Assembly: GCA_943735955.1 (NCBI GenBank)
Contig: OX030960.1
Coordinates: forward strand, 3,798,233-3,862,232
Reading direction: 5' to 3'
Length of the DNA stretch: 64,000 nucleotides
Origin: Piscicola geometra
Lineage: Eukaryota; Annelida; Clitellata; Hirudinida; Piscicolidae
Within the stretch, counting starts at the first letter, position 1. Each line of letters starts with the position of its first letter. Shown here one piece after another: positions 14,601-28,341 of the stretch. The notes under the pieces are model-generated. The model saw nothing but the letters and a program-made list of their open reading frames with translations, did not search any database and was not told the DNA's origin. Position numbers and translations under genes: made by a program.

Positions 14601-15326
14601 AGCCTGGCGACAGTAGAGTGTGAGTAAAGGGATGCCGCTCGGCTCAGTTACTGATCGCATTGCTAGCTAATACGAATGCAACATGTGTTTTTGGTTTTTA
14701 GTGGTTTTCTTTTAAATTTATTTTTACTTATTTTTGATTTTTTTATACATAATATGTTATATATAAAAATTAAAAACCGTTTAAAAAATTGTTAGTATTT
14801 TTTTGACGTGTGATTCTTAATAATGTGATGTAAGCTTGTATAAAATCCAATTATTTGAAAATGTACACGAAAAATTATATTTTCAAATAATTTTCACGTC
14901 AAAAAACACTTTATTTATATTTTCTCAGAAATATTCATATGTTCTTTTTTCAAGGAGAAACCAACACAATTTAAAGCAATACACTACGTCAATCATTTGT
15001 CTGTCGTTGCTCATAAGAATCATTTTTAATTATTCTCATGAATTTAAAAAACGTTCTTTTCTTTTGTAAAACTTGAAAGCTTTTGTTAAATTTCAAAATT
15101 ATTTATTTAATTTGTTTTAGAATTAAAAACTCTTCTTTACTAGTGAGTAGTTTTTATCTATTTAAGTCTGTATATTTTCAAATATTTAATTTATTCTCTA
15201 TTTTAGTCCGTTTCACACAATTAAATTTATCCCGAGAACTCATTCTCAAACGACCTTTTCATTGCGCCTTTAATATTTACAGATGGACAACAGAGAATCG
15301 GAGACTGTGTGATTAATGAAGACCAC
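2650..15326. other. Long non-coding interval, first part; nothing genic recognised
   Basis: Very AT-rich DNA with stop codons in all frames. The open frames present (for example around 3677-3961 and 13230-13457) have no family resemblance, no convincing splice signals and AT-driven composition. Islands of more complex, GC-richer sequence occur near 3360-3960, 6120-6530, 9960-10090, 11490-11720 and 14520-14690. These could be regulatory elements or 5' exons of the minus-strand lectin gene, but neither can be shown by eye. Confidence 0.5.
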
Positions 15327-15505
15327 CTTCTTTCTCATCATCCTCATCATCACGATTATTTACAGAATCATTACCAACATCATCACTATTAATTTCAAAT
15401 CATCACCAACATTATGAACATTATTTACAGTATCATCATCATCTTTTTCATCACAATCACTTTTAGCATCATCGTCATCCTCATCAGCATCAACTCTTGC
15501 TCAAA
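15327..15505. repeat. CAT-rich imperfect trinucleotide tract
   Basis: The plus strand is dominated by CATCAT/CATCAC units broken by AATTTCAAAT-like and TTTACAG segments. Similar tracts recur in the introns between 30 and 56 kb. It directly abuts the complex island that begins at about 15.5 kb. Confidence 0.75.
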
Positions 15506-16330
15506 ACCACTCATGCTGGCAATGTGGAGACAATCAATTGGAAGCGCTTGTGTGCTTTCTTCTGCCTGACGGATGCATCTGTCTGGCCGCCTTAACGGAG
15601 TGCTTTTTTAAACGTCTTCAACATTCAAAAAAAGAGTTGAAACGAAGATTGATTCTTTTGAAAATTAATAAATGAATCAAAAGGATTTTTGATTGTTTTT
15701 AAGAGGCAACTTAATGCCTGGTATGTTTGCTAGCAAAGCCCTCGCGTGTGTATGATTGATGGGGCATCATATAACTGCAACGTTAATTCGTAAAACAATT
15801 TTGCTGATTGATTGATGCCTTGATTAATGGCATTTTGTGACAGGACATTATGGCATTAACAGCCAAGCCGTGACTGGTGCCATCACCCTAAGACAATAGA
15901 GTCTGTATGTATAAAGAAGAAAATCGTTATCGCAACTAAATCTTGTGAAAAAAACGATTAAAGTACCTAAGAAGAAAAACATGAGAATTTATGTAAACGA
16001 AGTTAAGCTGAGGCATTAAGACTTCTCAAAGCGAAGCTCAGACGCGTAGTACTGTCGGCATCAAAATATCTCCAGACACAGCCATTAAGTCTATATACTC
16101 AGCCATTATGACCCTGTACGCAAGCATCACTGTTTATATCTAGACATTTCAAAATTCCGTGTAGTTTGAGGCATTAAGAGTGTAAAAGAAAAGCATTAAA
16201 ACGGCCTGAAATACAAGACATTCCGGCACCGACCCTCTGCAGAGGTTTTATTGTCGTGTTGCAGATGTTATAAACGATGGCCCTGGGGATGAAGCATAAC
16301 TGTTTGCACGAATTTCGCAGATTTCTTTTA
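15506..16330. other. GC-richer complex island inside the gene desert
   Basis: About 0.8 kb that looks compositionally unlike its surroundings, with no open frame of note. The octamer GGCATTAA or close variants (TAATGCC, GCCATTA) recur at least seven times, for example near 15713, 15826, 15852, 16010, 16084, 16110 and 16171. The ATTA core is the usual homeodomain contact. This looks more like a conserved regulatory element than an exon, but that is inference. Confidence 0.35.
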
Positions 16331-19300
16331 TTCCACTTGTGTTTCACATTTTTAAATATTTTATTTTTTATTTTAGATAGTCGTTTGACATTGTTTTCCT
16401 TTGGAAAGTGTAATTAATGTATTCGTTCTGGCGTGAAATATTAATAAAATAATAATTAATTTTTTTATATATATCTTTTATTCGATTGCCGATATTTTTC
16501 TTTATTCACTGCTTCTATCCGTGTTCCGTCAACCTTACTAGCTTTATAAGTTTCCAGCCCTTGTTCATAGTGATAGAATATTTCTGTCAAATTTGCTGAC
16601 GTGTGTGTGCTTTCTGACATCATTTCAACATTTAACAAGCTCTGTTTAACTCATAGATTTTTCAAAAAAAAATGTAATAGATTGCGTACTCATTGACTAT
16701 TCTATCATGGAAAGTCAAAAAAGGTCAAATAGTTTTTTAAAGAGCTGGTTGTGTGGTACTCAACTCCTAATGACAGACTCAAAGGTGAAGAAAAGCTTTA
16801 AGAAAGCTTGTTGGAAAAGAAAAGTAACGAATTTACGCTACAAAGGTCTATTACACAAGTGCATATAATTTTTCACCTTACTAAATATTTTACAAAATAA
16901 TAAAAAAACTAAATATATTTTGATGATGAATTGCCGAAAAAAATTATTCAACTTCACAAATTCTAACTTGATTTTTTGTTTTTAATTATTGAAAAGTGCA
17001 TCTAAAGGAATTTTAAAGAGTTCAAGTGAACTTTTAAGAAGCACGATGGTGCTTGAAAGTATCATTGCATGTTTAATATAATAAAATCTCTATATTTTTA
17101 TATCTTCCATGTATGCAAACAATTTCAGTATTATATGATGATTAGCAAAACCAAAGAAAATAATATTTTCAAAAAAATAATATTTAATGTTTCTTTTTGC
17201 TTATTATTTTTAAAAGCCCTTACTCATCATCCTAGTCTCCGTTGAGCCTTTCCCCCTTTCTTTCCAAATCTTGGCATCTCTTTGAAATATTTACGCCAAC
17301 TTCTAAAGCCATAGTAGTTTATAGTCTACAATCGGCTGACAGTAACACGGTCGTCAATGAAGCGCTTTCGAATAGATTGTTGTGTGGTTAAGAAGAGGAG
17401 GAAAGCAAAATTGTGCCTTGCAAAGACTTAACTGTGAAAAATTTGTGTAATTCCATTTGTAACTGGAATATATACAGTTCCTAACGAGTACTTGATCAAA
17501 TTTATTTTCAGCACTTAGTATATTGGAAATTTTAAAAACAAGAGAAAGAATTTATGTTAAACTCTGTAAAACTGAATGAGCAAATCAAAATAAATGAATT
17601 TAATATGATTAAATAATATATTATAATATAATATAATAAATTCATAAAAAGCGTTCGTGTTTGTAGAAAATATTTCAAATTTCACTAAACAGAAGCCACT
17701 CAAGCAGACCAAAAAACTAAAAAATCGCAGTTGAATGGTGCATTTTAGAATGGAATTGTAGGCTAAATTACCACAGAAGATGGAATTACTTAAAACCGCC
17801 ATAAAACCTCGACCATTCTTCGAGTGGGATTTTGGACGCTTTCTTTGTTACGCCTAATGAAGCTTCATTGCCATTGAATGTGAAACTGCTAACAAGGCAT
17901 TTATATCGATAAGCTGACATTGAGGTTCAGAAATACCGCGGTCTTTTGCTTGGAATGAAGCATGCGTTGAAAAATAAGCAGACATCGAAAAAGATTGTAC
18001 AGTGTACACAAGTGTTCATAAATAAGCTGCAAAAAAAACTTTCTACCTAAATTCTTCACAGTATAAGAACCTTTCCATTAATGAACTGAAACGATTCTGT
18101 GCATAGATAATCTTAATGGACAGAATTTAATGAAAAAGAAGCATTATTAATAGTAAAATTTTCGGTGACTCATGACCAATTAAAGTTATTAACGATAACA
18201 ATTTGTCAAGTCACGTTATTAAAGAAAATGATTAACACCTCTTCCATCCTCTTTCTCATCCTCTCACATTCACTCTCTATTTGTTCTTCTTTTTTCAATC
18301 TCTTCTTTTTTCTCATTTACACCATACTATAATCCTCTTATAACTCAACCCAGGTATTTAAATCATTTTATTAATTTTCACTTTAAGTCTTATAAGTTGC
18401 GTAGTATTTCATCTTACTAATTATTATATTGAAAATCTACGGCTAATCCCTTTCTTTCTAGAGACTTTTCAGACCTCTGGCCACTTTTCTGCTTTTAAAT
18501 TTTTTTTATAATTTTCAAAATATGCCTTTTTCCAATTAAAACCTCAATTTAACGAAAAGATTTTAAAGTCATTTTGTTGACTCATTTGCACATAAATCCA
18601 CTTTAGATTAATTGTGGCATGATTGCGTTTTAAAGCTTTCCTGAAGAAAACAAAGTAAAGACAAATTTCAAATTTAACCAATACATTTTGAGTAAGTACG
18701 TTAACATAAAAACAAATAAAGTTTGTGATTAGAAGATTTACTTTTACTAGCGAGAATGATGGCTTGCGCTACTTTCGAACAGTTAACGACTTGAGAAATT
18801 GTGATTTAATCTAGTTTTAAACGTTCAATTCAGCACGTTCCTCATTGTCGAATATTGAAGACCGTGCGAGGTGGTCTATTACTGGCGGGGAATCCTTTTA
18901 AGCAATTTAACATGCAAGCATTCATTGGCGGTTTATCGTTATTATTATTCATTTGAACGCTTTAATGTCCTACGCCTATCAAGGAGCGTGCTATTACTAC
19001 CTTTTAATCTTCTATAAAACATGCATTTTTTCTTCGTGTTTAGTGAGGTGAAAAAGAAGTGGTTGAAAATTTAATAGATCGTTTGCCTAATGATAGTTGG
19101 TAGCATTAATGGAAAATAATAATAAAAGATATGTAATGTTGGCTGATTGATGCCTTTTTGACGCTTCACTGTTCTTTGTAAAGGGTGTTATTTGGCAGAA
19201 AAAAAAATAAAAATATGGAACAATAGAAGATAGTAGTGCAGTTGTTAGATCTTGTTAATTTTTTTTTCTTCAAAAAATTGAAAATTTTGACATTTTACTT

Positions 19301-22300
19301 GGTAGATGCTGAAAATGATTGAATGCTACAAGCTGAAGCGTAAACTGAGTATAGGGAAGCCGAAACATTAGTTTAAGTCTTTAATGGAAGCTTTGAGACA
19401 AGAATTAATTCAGTAGATGTCTCAATGTGTGCATTTCTGAATTAATATTGTTTATTTTAGAGCCATCTGAAAGGAAGCTGAATCATTATTGCTTGTGAAT
19501 GCTAACGTGAACATTGGTAATTGGACTTTCTAAAATTGCCATCATTACACAAGCGAAAGAAATAGCCTGGAATTGTTTAAAGAGCCAGATGACAACATTA
19601 ATCTCGCAATCTCATTTCAACTGTGAGCGTGAAACGTTTTTTAAGCTTTGAAATGCTGTAGAAACGTTCGGCTCATGTCACAAGCATTTAACTGCTTTAA
19701 AGCCTCTCTGAGGATCTTTAAATGAGCTTTTGCATTTTATTTCTAACGGATCAATTTCATTGCAATTGTAAATAATTTCAAGCTTGCAATTATATTTTTA
19801 TAAAATAAAATGAAGTAACTTTTCAGTTGAATAACTATTTTTCAAGTTGATGCTTATTTTATAAATTCTGCCAAGTCTTTTTATTTTCACAAAGCCACAA
19901 AACTTAAGCAAAAAGTGAATTCGAAGAGTGTTATTGATTAAAATGTGTTTCTGTTTTTTTTTACTAACAAAGGCTATTAAATCTGGAAAAAGTCTGATTT
20001 AGTTTGGTTTCAACAAAACTAATTAAAAAAAGTTTTGAAAAATTTAATTTTCGAAAATAGAATTAAAAAAACATCTTGATTTTTTAAAATTGAAAAAACT
20101 TTAATTTTCAAAATACTTTATTCTAATCAAGAATTTCTTTAAAGCATATTGAAAGTTTTAACATATTTTATCGAAAAAATATTTCAGAAGTTTTAATGAT
20201 TCAAAAAACCATAAAGAACAACAGAACTCATTTTAAAGAAAGAATTATGAAAAAACATTTTCGATGTATTAAAACGTTGTGCATTCACCGAAAACACCAC
20301 ACCCTCGAGCGCCGTGGCTCTAATAAAACGTTATTTTGTGCTCTGAAAGCAATTCACTAACAATAATCATTACTGGCCTCCACTACATTTCTGCGTTATC
20401 CTAAGTGACAGCCTAAGATTATTTACAAACACAGTTTTTTCAAGCATTATAAAAACGCAGTTTTCTTTAAAGGCTATTTTTCTTTTTATTCTACAATAAC
20501 ATGAGCCATAAACACAAACCGAAAAAACACACAAACAGCATTAAAATGTACACGAAAATATTCCATCACACATATAATCAAACAGCGAATAAAGCGTTTT
20601 TGATTAAAAATCAAACATTGAAGGAAAAAGTTATTTGAGTGATGATCCATCGATTCTCAAATTTTCGATCCGCCATTCGTGTGTTCTCTCTTCAATCCTT
20701 CATCCCTTCGTACACTCGATTCAGCAGGTCTTCGAAACTTCCATACGTTTCCTCAACATGTCAAACTCACTTTTGAAGTGCACACACCAAAACAAGTTTT
20801 GTCTGACATTAGGAAAGTTCAAATTCGTTTCCTTGCCCATTCATCATACATTTGTCTGCTTGTCTCTTCACTATCCATTCACTCCTCCATTCACATGTCA
20901 GTTTATTTTGACTTGTTCCGAGAAGGATTTTCTCAAAGTACTGAGTTTAAGACTACTTGTACGATCAATCTTTCAGTAATTAACTCTAATCAACTAATCT
21001 TTTTCTTATTCTTGCTTTTTTTATTTTTCATTTTTCATTTTTTTTCCCTTTATTTTATGAAGAATCATTGATGCATTCGTTAGTAATTCAGCTATCGTGA
21101 TCATTCATCTATCAACTAATTCATGAGCTTCTGTCACTCACCTGCCACAATGCAGCCTGTCTCGTCGCGTCATTACACGCTCACTCAGTCGTGGGTCACA
21201 CAAGTTTTTTTCATTAGAAATGCATAGTAAAATACAATTTGAAATCGGCAAATCACAAAAAGTTTTCAATATTTTGGCAACCTAGTTAGGCCAAGACCAT
21301 TGAAAGAATTAGGAGGTTTAGGTAATTAAATTTAACCTTAATTTTCATGAAAATTTAGTTCTAAAACATATCCATTCTAGAACATTCTGTGATCCTAGTG
21401 GTTGCATGTGACCGGGTCTGTTGGACACACGCTTCAGCGTAAAAGATGCTGCAGGACTGGCGTGTTTATGGCAGGCATTATTACGTTCCGTGACATATCT
21501 ATTGTTTATGGAAGAATAAATTCAAATTATACTTTTTTTTATGAGTAGTAGTTTTAAAGTAATTTAATAAATTTTAAATTATTCCAAGATTTCTTTATTC
21601 ATCAATAACACGGCATCTTGTGCAGCGAGATAATACCATTGAGTTTCATTGTTCCTATAAATCTAAAGGTAAAAGTAATGGGATTATTAATAAGCATAGT
21701 GACCCGGTGTGAGAGTTTGGCATCAAAGAGAGGCAAATTAATTAAAAGAAAATTTAATTAAAAATATTTTTCCGATTTTCTAAACTCATTGCGTAATAAT
21801 TATCAACTAACCCATACCAGAAATTTTTTATTTTCTATTTTATCTGACAGTGCATATATGACTCTATGCACTCCAAGAATCAATATAACAATTCACAAAT
21901 TTATAAAAGTATTTAAAACAATTATTCCAGACAAAAACCCGATAAAAATGTACAAATCATTAAAAATATTCGTTAATAAGATAAAAGACAGAGGCAACAC
22001 CATTGACAGGTATGTCTTTGAAGTTTGTCTCGTCACGAAGACTCTAATTAAGGAGCGCATGATGTCGTTATGAATACCACGAGCTGGTTCTTGTGGTTTT
22101 AAAAGATAGTTATTATGTTACAATAAAGTTTTGCTTTCTTTTCTTAAAATGGTTTTAAAGCAATTTTCAAATGAATAAAATACATTCAAAAAAACTTCTC
22201 TGTACTTATAACTTTTGAGATGGATATCTTGTTGAATGCACCTTCATTTATATTGCGCAAAATCAGCAATTATTTCAAGTCATTCGTGTATATCTTTGAT

Positions 22301-24395
22301 CTTGACAAGATTGTTGTAATTATTGACGTACTCGTGATTATCTGCATGACAGGTGTAAACTGAAAATTAATTTTGCAAAAAGTGGGAAATTATTTTTATT
22401 TATCAAAACCATTTTTTTAGATAAAAATATCTTTGTTATTATGGTTTTCAAGTCATTTTTCAAAATATAAACTAAAATTTATTCGTTTAATGACTCCCTC
22501 ACTACCATCATTCTCACATGAAGCAGCTCTTTTGAAATAATTCAATAATTCAACATTTCAATAATTTGAAGCATATTCTGTTTTAACTTTCTGAATATAA
22601 TGATAATTTCACAACCATTAATTCTTAACATCACTATCTTCAAAACCATAACCACTACTTCCATTGTAAAAATCTTCATCGCTAAAACAATAAATTTCTC
22701 ATTCCTTTTAAAATCATTTGCTTTGAAACTTTAAAAAGTCTGAAGCATTATATTGTTTGACAAACTGGTAATTTATATTTTAAATAAATTCTGTAGAAGG
22801 ATTTTACTATTTAAAAAAAGTTGATAGGAAGTGGCATTTTTTGCTAATTTCCATCCTTTTTAGCGAGTTTAAAATTTTTTTCTAAAATCAATTATCAAAT
22901 TAAAGTTAAAATTTTCACCATAATCTGACTTGAAAGAAAATTCAAAATAAACATAATCTCGAATTTTCGGATAGCATTTTCCACTGCCCTAAAAGATGTT
23001 TCTAGTTTCAAAGATTTATTTAATTACATTCTTCACGGTCGTGCAGCACAGGTTCGCACAAGAACATCTTGGCTGCTTTTTCCCTGAACACCACCCTAAT
23101 TAGGAGATGCGTAAACACACAAGCCTTCTTCTCCCTGAGGCTACCTATCATCAGACATGCGTTTTGAAGAATTTCTGAATACAAGTGTTGTTTTTCTGAA
23201 TGTTGAAGTTTTTTCTTTGAAACAGTCTCATTAAAAAAGTTAATCTTCTTCAATGAATGCATTTCAAAAGAAGCAAAGTTCCTTAAAGAGATAATTACTA
23301 ACAGACACCGAGCATAAAATAATGAAGGGGCAAAGATGCAGAGTGCACAAGACACCTTCCCTCCACCTGGCCGACGTCTGCATTCAACGCCGCCATCTGC
23401 GCCTAATCATCTCGCTAATTCTATTGCAAACATTTAAATATTCTGTTTTTCAAAAATTAACTTTTTAATTCAAATTCATTTTTCCAATTTGGATTTGAAG
23501 ACTATTTATGCGTTAAATCGAGTTTTTTTATAATAAATAGTTTAAAAATAGTGTTTAAAATAATTTAAATAGCTTGAATATATTAAATAATAGGAACTTT
23601 CAAAGCAGATAAAAACTAACCATGGCTTGGTCTGGAAAAGGCTGAAGTGAAGCATAAGTGAATGAGCAGAGTTCGGATTGTGACTTTCATTCTGTTTGAC
23701 GTTTCTTCAACCTCATTAATGTTTCACTTTATGTTGCGGGAGTTTTCTGTTATTTTCACTGTTGTTGCAATTTGAATAGGTTTTTGACTCCTATCAATTC
23801 AATCATTTTAATTTGTCAGAAAATTAAATGGTATTTTTTAAAATAATATTATAATTTGAGAGTTTGATATTCCTGCATTCTTCGGGTCGACCTTGCATTT
23901 GTGAGGCATGTACTCTGGGGCATGTGGGACTTCTCTTTATTGCCTGTGTGAGTCCTCGTTAAAGAAATCGACTTGTTTTTATTTTCAATACGGCTTTGTG
24001 AAAGTTTAAATGGCTTCTTATTAACCTGCAAATTGTCAGTTTTTACAGAATTACGTTCATTCTATTCGATTCTTAAAGCAGCTTAGAGTTTTTTATCTGT
24101 TTGTTTTTGTTCAATTTCACAATTTAAAAGAATTTATATATAAAAAATAGGTGAACCGTTTTCACTAATTTTGAAAAAATTAAATTTTTGAAAGTTTTAT
24201 ATTGTGTTAACCATTATTAATTTAAAGATTTTTAAACATACTTTTGTAAAATTCATTCAAAATTTGCGATTTATAGGTTTTTGAGTGTAAATTTTAGCTA
24301 ATTAAATAAGTCTATTATTTTCTAATTCATGCCTCAAGCATATTTAAATAGTGTGAAGTAATTAGTACTCACACATAAAATGTTTTAAAAATTTT

Positions 24396-24473
24396 AAAGC
24401 GCTCGAAGCGCTCTTGAACCTATGAAAAAGCGCTGTATAAATATAGATGATTGATTGATGGATTGATGGATTG
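24396..24473 (-). repeat. Dispersed AATCAATC...AGCGC repeat, copy 1
   Basis: Read on the minus strand this copy has a CAATC/ATCAATC tract, then TATATTTATACAGCGCTTTT, about 11 bp, then TTCAAGAGCGCTTCGAGCGC. It shares this order with the copy at 58741-58798 on the plus strand and partly with 33383-33428. The AGCGC blocks form an inverted pair, consistent with the end of a small non-autonomous mobile element. Element class and boundaries are unknown. Confidence 0.55.
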
Positions 24474-24687
24474 GAATCTAATAAAAACTTTAAATATATA
24501 AATTAAGGAATATTTTTCAGTTTAATATGATTCGTAAATCTGACTTTTTAAAAGATGAATGTTATTATTGTGGCGCTATCAGTAACTAATCCCTACCTGT
24601 TTTATTCGGATTCATTGGATTTTTCAAAACTGATGGTAAAATGTCCAAACCATCCGTATATTTGTCTTTCTTTCTAATTTTTGTCTT

Positions 24688-24731
24688 TTTCTCAAATTTA
24701 TGTTTTTTTCTCAAATTTATGTTTTTTTCTG
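24688..24731. repeat. Short tandem repeat of TTTTTCTCAAATTTATG
   Basis: Two to three copies of a unit of about 19-21 bp (CTCAAATTTATGTTTTTTT) in an otherwise unremarkable T-rich stretch. Confidence 0.6.
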
Positions 24732-27700
24732 TATCAATCTGCAAACATTTTAAAACAGAGCTTTGAACAGTCTTTTCTAAAAACGTTTCAAGCCATCTGT
24801 TCAACGAACAGCGGAGTAGAGAGACTGACCAAAAAATACTTGCAAAAATTCGAAAACACAAAGTGACAGTTAAGGATTTTGTGCACAAACACTAAATAGA
24901 CTTTAAACCTATAAACCCTTCCAATTAGAAGTTCCAAGCATCTATTCCTCACGTATAAATGTGGAATAATATATGAAGGTACATATGTATACGCGCATGT
25001 GTGGCTTGGCGTGTACATAAGAAAATACATGGGAAATAGAAAGATGAATGAGAATGGAAAATGGAAGATTGTGGAGGTATAGAGGTGTGGGTTGAGCCTT
25101 CAGGGTCTGTCAGAATGGTGAATAAGACAGAGGGGCTTGCTGTTATGTTTTGTGAACTTGGTTGGGTGGTGGTTTGAAAGATACTTAATTTAAGAGCAGC
25201 CCTGCAGCTTTTTTCAATGTTTTATTACACATTATGAATATTTAAAATTCGAGATTTTTAATATATTGGAATTAAGCTTTCCAATTTAGTTTGAAAAATG
25301 ACTTTAAATGAGCTTTTGAAACAGAAGCAGCTGCCTTTGGTATGAACGTCAATCAAGATGACTTAAAGACTTGGTCATTTGAAAATGAACACAAGCTATG
25401 GAACTGAAAAGAAAAAAAGTATTTAAAAAAATCTATAGATTGGAAAATATGGAAAATCGTTTAAGCAAATACAAAGAAGTATGCAGAAGGTGAAGGCTTT
25501 CATGGGAGAAGAGGGAATGAGGGAATGATCGAAGGCATCAAAAGGCGCTTCTAATTAAAAGAAAGCCCCAGAAGAGTGAGGGGAAGGCATTAATTAATGT
25601 AGATGGATGGCCTCTGTGCTTGATGATCATTCAAACTAGTAATGCGTTAATCATTGATGAACAAAATTTAAAGTTAATTGAGAGGTTATAACTCAAAAGG
25701 GGTTACTTTTTGGATAAAGATAATATTCTGTGTTTTGTGGTAGTTCAGTTTTAATAATTAAATCAAATATCGGACTGAGTTCGTGCTCGTTTTTAAGGCC
25801 TTAGTTGAAATTGCGAGAAAGTGGATTTCATTATAAAATAAAAAAACAGTTTAATGAGTAGCTTGATAAGTCAATAATTGATATGAGAAAGTGATATACA
25901 TTGGAAAGAAGACGTATTTAAATCGAAATATAAATATTTTGAAATAACAGTATTATTTAAAATTATCCTTGAAAAACCATGAATACTTAAACCCTGATTA
26001 ATGGTGAAGATTCGAATTTGGAAGAAGCTTAAGGATTATATTTTTATATTTTTAGGATTAAACTCTCAAAGGCACGGAATTCTTTGTAAATGGTCTCAGA
26101 GCATGTCGCTGTACTACTTCCAAATGCAAATTCAATGACCATTTTAAGTCCTTTAGCATTAAGGAGAAACTTTCTTGAAAGAAAATATTTTTTGAAAAAT
26201 CGCTTATTGAATACTGGATCATTGTTTTGTTGCAAATTAGTACGAGTATCTGAAATAGAATACAGATTTTGGATCATTTTATTAAATTACTAACAAACAA
26301 GGCATTGTATTCAGATAATTTCTAAAGCCACACTCCTTCGAATAAAAATCTTTTTTTTTCGTTTTTTGATTTTCATACTAATCATCAACAGTATCATAAT
26401 TTCAGTTTATAATATAAACCAAGAAGGAAAAAAAATGATGCCTAGCGGTGAGCATAAGGATTTTTTACGCAAAATGTCAGTGGGTTATGGCAGCAACTAT
26501 GTATGTGTGGTACTAGGAAGAACTTCAAGTTTTTCTCCTTAAACACACTTTCTACCTACTGGTCTTTCGTCAAATGGTTTTTGTTAGAATTTAAAATATT
26601 TTAAAAACACACACTCACTTAATATAAAACTTCTAAGAACTAATTGATTAAATTGGCCCTTTGTGAAATACTCCGACTTTCTGAATAAGAAAATAAAGAA
26701 ATTAAGCTTTTCAAATAGACCCTTACGATTTTGAAAAGATATTTTACTTGAATAAACAAATAGATAAACTTCTATGAATTTTCCTTCGCTTATCAAAACC
26801 TTTTAAGGTAATTATTAACATTATATGAATATTAATAATATTTTTACTCAAAAAAGAACGGTGTTCTTTAGTTAACTTCAAAAATATTTTTAACAATAAA
26901 AATAATTCATTGAAAATTCTGAAAATCGCGTGACAACTTGAAACGTGGATTCATTATGGAAGCAAAAGCATGCATAAGGGAATTAATTCTGTCTCAATCA
27001 TCCCCTCTACTTTTTCATTTTTCAAAATCATATCTTATATTATAACTCATTCAACATTTCATTCTATATATAAATTCCATCTTAAATCTCATCCAAAATC
27101 ACTGCATCACTCCCACCTCAGTCCACCCTGAAACACCTTGCAGTGGTTGCAACTTGACGCATGCACTGCTAATTCTGAAGCATCTTGTTCATAAGACCTG
27201 ACCATAATTGCTTGTCTCTCTTTTTTATTAGCTTTTTTATGGCCTTTATTTATCTAGATTTTTTTAATATTAAATATTTAAAGTAAAAATGTATCCTATT
27301 TTGGTTACTTTTATGAAATTTGAATTTTTGAAACCTTGTTAATTTCATTTACTTTAAATAATCGTTTTTACTCTATTTATTAATATTTTTGTAAAACGAT
27401 TTTTATTTCTTTTTTATAGACTGCTAGTCACTTTTTAGTAATAAAATTAACATTAAATGTTGTCCAATAAGATTTCCAAAAACTACTATTTTGTTTAACT
27501 CATCTTTTTATTTTAAATCACATTTTATTTTCTTTTTTAAACCATTAATTTTTTTAACCTTTCCTTTTCAATCCACTAATGCTTTTTATTCGTATTTCCA
27601 AGGGTCACTCTTTATTATCTGTGGTTAGAAGCTACTTTTATGCCTGTTTGATTGCCTATTTAAATGTCATTTTTAATGTTGGGCTTCAAAGCCTGCCACT

Positions 27701-28289
27701 TCGGCACCACTTGAATGGCAGTTTCGAGCTTCAGCGAGGTCATCATTGTTAATTAGAGGTTATTCTCAAGCATGTGTGCGTGCAAAAGTACACAAGACTA
27801 GATCTCAGGTTTTTTAATTGGTTCTTTAGAAAATATTTAATTGTTTCATAATTTCAAATATTTTGTAAGCTAGTTGAAAGAGTGTTACAGGTGTAATAAT
27901 GGCTTGAAGCTCTTTCGACATAATAAAAAAGAAATTAATTTCCACGTTCTGAGTTTTGGACTGTTTCCTACCCTCGAATTATTTCAAATAAATATTTTTT
28001 CAACTGGACTTGTTTATGTAAGAATTATTTTTTCATATTATTAAACTGCTAAAAATATTTTTTCCAGATTCTTTTGGTCATTCTTTCTGCGTTTTATGCA
28101 CCTTTCTAACATGTTTTTATGTTATATCTTTTTACTTCTACTATTTTTCCTTTTGATTTGATTTATACATCGCTAATCACATAGCTTTACAGTCGCCTAA
28201 TTACCACTGGATATTGTAGCCACTCTTGTCATCCTTTTTTATTTCTAGCAATTTTATATAATTTTACTCACTTTTTACTCATCTTTTAT

Positions 28290-28300
28290 TCCTATTATTA

Positions 28301-28341
<41 letters not shown>
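28290..28341. repeat. (ATT)n microsatellite
   Basis: About 15 uninterrupted ATT/TTA units following a short TATTATC lead-in. Upstream of SGPL1 and not near any exon. Confidence 0.95.

Larger units (their letters stand above)
16331..28289. other. Long non-coding interval, second part; nothing genic recognised
   Basis: AT-rich DNA with no recognisable exon on either strand. TC-rich plus-strand open frames at 20635-21071 lack any family resemblance. Complex islands occur near 18770-19030, 19310-19740, 23030-23410, 25480-25640 and 27600-27790. A copy of the dispersed hairpin repeat lies at 24396-24473 and a 24-bp tandem at 24688-24731. Confidence 0.5.

Noticed and set aside
20635..21071. Two overlapping Ser/Phe/Leu-rich plus-strand frames
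   Set aside because: TC-rich composition, no family match, no splice signals that would connect them to a gene.
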